Part shown: piece by piece, positions 61,755 through 64,000 of the stretch
Numbering within the stretch: position 1 is the stretch's first letter
Layout: each line of letters opens with the position of its first letter
Source: Jeongeupia naejangsanensis
GTDB lineage: Bacteria; Pseudomonadota; Gammaproteobacteria; Burkholderiales; Chitinibacteraceae
Direction of reading: 5' to 3'
DNA length: 64,000 nt
Assembly (NCBI RefSeq): GCF_016865585.1
Contig: NZ_JAESND010000001.1
Location: forward strand, 434,001-498,000
The notes under the pieces: model-generated
Seen by the model: only the letters and a program-made list of their open reading frames with translations
Told to the model about the DNA's origin: nothing
Database searches by the model: none
Translations under genes and position numbers: made by a program

Positions 61755-61857
61755 CTGTCTGGCACAACCGCATTCAGCCTGCATCACCCCGCACTGCCTG
61801 GCTGACGGGGATCGCCACCAGAACATTACAAACACAAATAACAAACCGGAATAAATA

Positions 61858-61902
61858 GGATATTTGATATTCCTTTACGCCGATTTTCCTGATTCTTATC
61901 CT
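61858..61902 (+). promoter_or_regulatory. Promoter of the sulfur/encapsulin locus with shared box (copy 1)
   Basis: The box GGATATTTGATATTCC (61858-61873) is immediately followed by a -35-like TTTACG (61874-61879), a 17-bp spacer and a -10-like TATCCT (61897-61902). A near-identical box lies before the encapsulin gene. Placed just upstream of -35, it looks like an activator site. The remaining gap before it (61755-61857) shows no gene. Confidence 0.55.
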
Positions 61903-61961
61903 GCGCACATCAGATCGCGCAAAACGGTGCCGCGATATGGCCCCGACAGGAGAAGAATCAT

Positions 61962-62465
61962 ATGTCCACCACCGCACTCGCCCCGCAGACCGACGCAAAT
62001 CCCGAAACACATACTGTAAGCACGCACCCGCTGCTGCTGGCCGCGCGCCAGCGTCTCGATGACGCACAGCTGCCCTTCGCGGGCAGCGTCACGCCACAGG
62101 AAGCCTGGCAACTGGTCGAGGACGGCGCAGCCCGGCTGGTCGACGTGCGCTCGCCCGAAGAAGTGAAATTCGTTGGTGCCGTGCCCGACACGCTCAATGT
62201 CCCATGGGCATCGGGTACCGCACTGAACCGGAATCCGCGCTTCGTGAAGGAGCTGGAAACCAAGGCCGGCGGCAAGGATGCGGTACTGCTGCTGCTATGC
62301 CGCAGCGGCAAGCGCTCGGCCGAAGCCGCCGCAGCAGCCAGCAAGGCCGGCTTCAGCCAGGTTTTCAATGTGCTGGAAGGCTTCGAGGGCGAGCTGGACG
62401 CGCAGCAGCGGCGCGGCGCGATCGGTGGCTGGCGTCATCATGGTCTGCCCTGGCTGCAGGACTGA
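61962..62465 (+). CDS. Rhodanese-like sulfurtransferase of the encapsulin locus
   Basis: A single-domain rhodanese of 167 residues with no signal peptide. The catalytic loop is CRSGKRS with Cys113, intact. AGGAGAAG precedes the ATG. An N-terminal extension of about 40 residues rich in Ala/Thr precedes the domain (AGSVTPQEAWQLVEDGAARLVDVRSPEE). In family 2A encapsulin loci a rhodanese accompanies the shell and the cysteine desulfurase cargo, presumably receiving or passing sulfane sulfur. Here it is followed 3 bp later by the serine acetyltransferase gene. Confidence 0.88.
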   Translation: MSTTALAPQTDANPETHTVSTHPLLLAARQRLDDAQLPFAGSVTPQEAWQLVEDGAARLVDVRSPEEVKFVGAVPDTLNVPWASGTALNRNPRFVKELETKAGGKDAVLLLLCRSGKRSAEAAAAASKAGFSQVFNVLEGFEGELDAQQRRGAIGGWRHHGLPWLQD

Positions 62466-62468
62466 ACC

Positions 62469-63434
62469 ATGAAGATCGCCGATACACCCCCGCTCGTCGC
62501 GCCGTCCACCGACAGCAGCCTGTGGCCACTGCACCAGATCGTTGCCGACCTGCGCACCATCCGCAGCCAGTGGCGGACCGCCCAGCAGCGCCTGCCCGAA
62601 CCCAGCAGCCGCGAGCTGCCTTCCCGCGATGTCCTGACCACGATCGCCCACGCCCTGCGCGGTGCGCTGTTTCCGCTGCGGCTGGGCCCAGCCGACCTGC
62701 GCCCGGCCAGCGAGGATTTCTACGTCGGCCACACACTCGACTCGGCGCTCAATGCGCTGCTCGGTCAGGTCAAGCTCGAACTCAACTTCGCCGGCCGCAC
62801 CCGGCCGGACGACGCCGGCAACCAGCTCGACCAGCAGGCCCGCGACATCGTGCGGACCTTTGCCACCGGTCTTCCCGAAATCCGCCGGCTGCTCGACAGC
62901 GATGTCGAAGCCGCCTATCTCGGTGACCCGGCCGCGCGCAGCGTCGACGAAATCCTGCTGTGCTATCCCGGCATCATCGCCATCATCCATCACCGGCTCG
63001 CCCATGCTCTGTACGTGCTCGGTGTTCCGCTGCTGGCCCGCATCGTCGCCGAACTCGCCCACGCCGAAACCGGCATCGACATCCACCCCGGCGCACAGAT
63101 CGGTCGCGGTTTCTTCATCGATCACGGCACCGGTGTCGTCATCGGCGAAACAGCTATCATCGGCGAACGCGTACGGCTGTATCAGGCGGTCACACTGGGC
63201 GCCAAGCGCTTCGACACCGACGCCAACGGCGCGCTGCACAAGGGCCTGCCGCGCCACCCCACTGTCGGCGACGACGTCGTGATCTACGCCGGCGCCACGA
63301 TTCTCGGCCGCATCACCATCGGCCAAGGCTCGGCCATCGGCGGCAATGTCTGGCTGACGCGCAGCGTGCCGCCCGGCAGCGTCATCACGCAGGCCAGCCT
63401 GCGCCAGCAGACACAGGACGAGGCGACGACATGA
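62469..63434 (+). CDS. epsC: Serine O-acetyltransferase, EpsC type
   Basis: A 321-residue enzyme that acetylates L-serine to O-acetylserine, the carbon skeleton for cysteine synthesis. The N-terminal ~180 residues form the extended helical domain, and the C-terminal part is a left-handed beta-helix (GIDIHPGAQIGRGFFIDHGTGVVIGE, then GDDVVIYAGATILGRITIGQGSAIGGNVWL). His in HPGAQIG and DHGTG are active-site elements. EpsC-type enzymes are characteristic companions of family 2A encapsulins. Its stop overlaps the XRE start (ATGA). Confidence 0.93.
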   Translation: MKIADTPPLVAPSTDSSLWPLHQIVADLRTIRSQWRTAQQRLPEPSSRELPSRDVLTTIAHALRGALFPLRLGPADLRPASEDFYVGHTLDSALNALLGQVKLELNFAGRTRPDDAGNQLDQQARDIVRTFATGLPEIRRLLDSDVEAAYLGDPAARSVDEILLCYPGIIAIIHHRLAHALYVLGVPLLARIVAELAHAETGIDIHPGAQIGRGFFIDHGTGVVIGETAIIGERVRLYQAVTLGAKRFDTDANGALHKGLPRHPTVGDDVVIYAGATILGRITIGQGSAIGGNVWLTRSVPPGSVITQASLRQQTQDEATT

Positions 63435-63661
63435 CGAGCCGCTATCTGCACTTCGGCCGGATCATCCGGCATGCCCGCGAATCCCATGCCTGGTCGCAGG
63501 AAGCCCTCGCCGAGCGCGCCGACCTCAACCGCTCCTATCTGGGCGAAATCGAGCGCGGCGCGGTGGTGCCATCGCTGCACACCATGGCCAAGCTCGCACA
63601 GGCCCTCAACCTCAAGCTGTCCGAACTCGTCGCCCGCTGCGAGGAAAGCACCGTGGTCTGA
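63431..63661 (+). CDS. Small XRE-family DNA-binding protein
   Basis: A 76-residue, single-domain Cro/CI-type regulator. The helix-turn-helix spans residues 9-63: GRIIRHARESHAWSQEALAERADLNRSYLGEIERG and PSLHTMAKLAQALNLKLSEL. It is translationally coupled to epsC by a 4-bp overlap and lies 108 bp before the encapsulin gene. It is a natural candidate for the protein that binds the shared GGATATTTG box, but there is no direct evidence. Confidence 0.88.
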   Translation: MTSRYLHFGRIIRHARESHAWSQEALAERADLNRSYLGEIERGAVVPSLHTMAKLAQALNLKLSELVARCEESTVV

Positions 63662-63704
63662 GCGCCGGACCTCGCTGGCGAGCCGCATTGATGGCGATAG
63701 CATG

Positions 63705-63743
63705 TTGAGCTTGTTTCATGCCAAGCGGATATTTGCATATTCC
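63705..63743 (+). promoter_or_regulatory. Encapsulin promoter with shared box (copy 2)
   Basis: The box GGATATTTGCATATTCC (63727-63743) differs from the copy at 61858 by one inserted C. A possible promoter has TTGAGC at 63705-63710 and GATATT at 63728-63733 with 17-bp spacing, which would put the -10 element inside the box. The start codon is 27 bp downstream of the box, after AGGAG. Confidence 0.55.
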
Positions 63744-63769
63744 ATTTATGCATAAACAGGAGCCGTTTG

Positions 63770-64000
63770 ATGTCCGCCCAACAAGACCCGCAACTGGCAC
63801 TCGGCGACAACGCCGCCCGCCAGCTTGCGAATGCCACCAAGACCGCCCCCCAGCTTTCGATCATCACTCCGCGCTGGTTGACGCATTTGCTGCAGTGGCA
63901 ACCGGTCGAGGCCGGCATCTACCGCCTCAACAAGGTCAAGAACCCGCTCGACGTGCGCGTGGCATGCTCGCAGCGCGACGAAGCCGAACTGCCGAACACC
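63770..64000 (+). CDS. Family 2A encapsulin nanocompartment shell protein (5' end only)
   Basis: The first 77 codons of a shell protein of the SrpI-type, family 2 encapsulins, which have the HK97 phage-capsid fold. Diagnostic stretches are LALGDNAARQLANATKT and ITPRWLTHLLQWQPVEAGIYR, the N-terminal arm of family 2A shells. AGGAG precedes the ATG. The gene is cut at the window end; a full protein would be about 300 residues. In this family the usual cargo is a cysteine desulfurase with a disordered N-terminal extension, normally encoded next door, and the compartment is tied to sulfur storage or starvation. Rhodanese and EpsC genes upstream complete the typical locus. Confidence 0.85.
   Translation, partial: MSAQQDPQLALGDNAARQLANATKTAPQLSIITPRWLTHLLQWQPVEAGIYRLNKVKNPLDVRVACSQRDEAELPNT

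Noticed and set aside
63770-64000. Encapsulin-like start as a prophage major capsid protein
   Set aside because: The N-terminal arm matches family 2A encapsulins, and the adjacent rhodanese, serine acetyltransferase and HTH genes are typical of that locus; no portal, terminase or tail gene is nearby.

Overview
The window is GC-rich, tightly packed chromosomal DNA from a Gram-negative betaproteobacterium. The gene set (recBC, rdgC, fbpABC, phaC/phaA, comF, bioB, trxC, a Neisseria-type porin, tamAB, class I fumarase, a Kdo hydroxylase, PsrA-regulated fad genes) suggests the Neisseriales, in the Chromobacteriaceae/Chitinibacteraceae neighbourhood; that placement is inference. I found no rRNA, tRNA, insertion sequence, prophage or CRISPR array.

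Layout. 1-7.2 kb: recB (3' end cut by the window start) and recC. 7.4-10.1 kb: a ferric-reductase-like flavocytochrome, a universal stress protein with an FNR-type promoter, and an SGNH hydrolase. 10.1-15.3 kb: a LysR regulator divergent from an MFS exporter and an aldo/keto reductase, then two tandem NTF2-like secreted proteins divergent from a second LysR regulator. 15.4-17.5 kb: an APH(6)-like kinase and a SoxR regulon module (VOC protein and monooxygenase divergent from soxR). 17.6-20.6 kb: the glutathione-dependent formaldehyde pathway (fghA, adhC) with a divergent LysR regulator. 20.7-25.6 kb: a radical SAM enzyme with an unusual cluster motif, a porin and fumarase. 25.7-28.6 kb: a PhnF-like regulator, a Nudix protein and a 2H phosphoesterase, convergent with a mercaptopyruvate sulfurtransferase. 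28.7-33.4 kb: a chemoreceptor and polyhydroxyalkanoate genes phaA and phaC. 33.7-40.1 kb: a PbpG-type peptidase, thioredoxin 2, the Fe(III) transporter fbpABC with a Fur-like site, and rdgC. 40.1-49.8 kb: Kdo hydroxylase, a DUF2214 membrane protein, a YiiX-like lipoprotein, bioB, comF and tamBA. 49.9-50.4 kb: a self-contained transcription unit for an undescribed 30-residue cationic peptide. 50.4-59.6 kb: a complete fatty-acid uptake and beta-oxidation locus (fadL, fadB, fadA, fadE, PsrA-type TetR regulator) with palindromic PsrA sites and a cloverleaf-folding element between fadB and fadA. 59.8-61.7 kb: YchJ, HAD phosphatase and CHAD proteins.

61.9-64.0 kb holds the most notable system: rhodanese, serine O-acetyltransferase (EpsC type), a small XRE regulator and the 5' end of a family 2A encapsulin shell gene. 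This is the sulfur-metabolism nanocompartment locus; the usual cysteine desulfurase cargo gene would lie just beyond the window. The two promoter regions of the locus share a near-identical 16-17 bp box, which suggests common control. The genes would work together by making O-acetylserine and cysteine (EpsC), moving sulfane sulfur (rhodanese) and storing sulfur in a protein shell.
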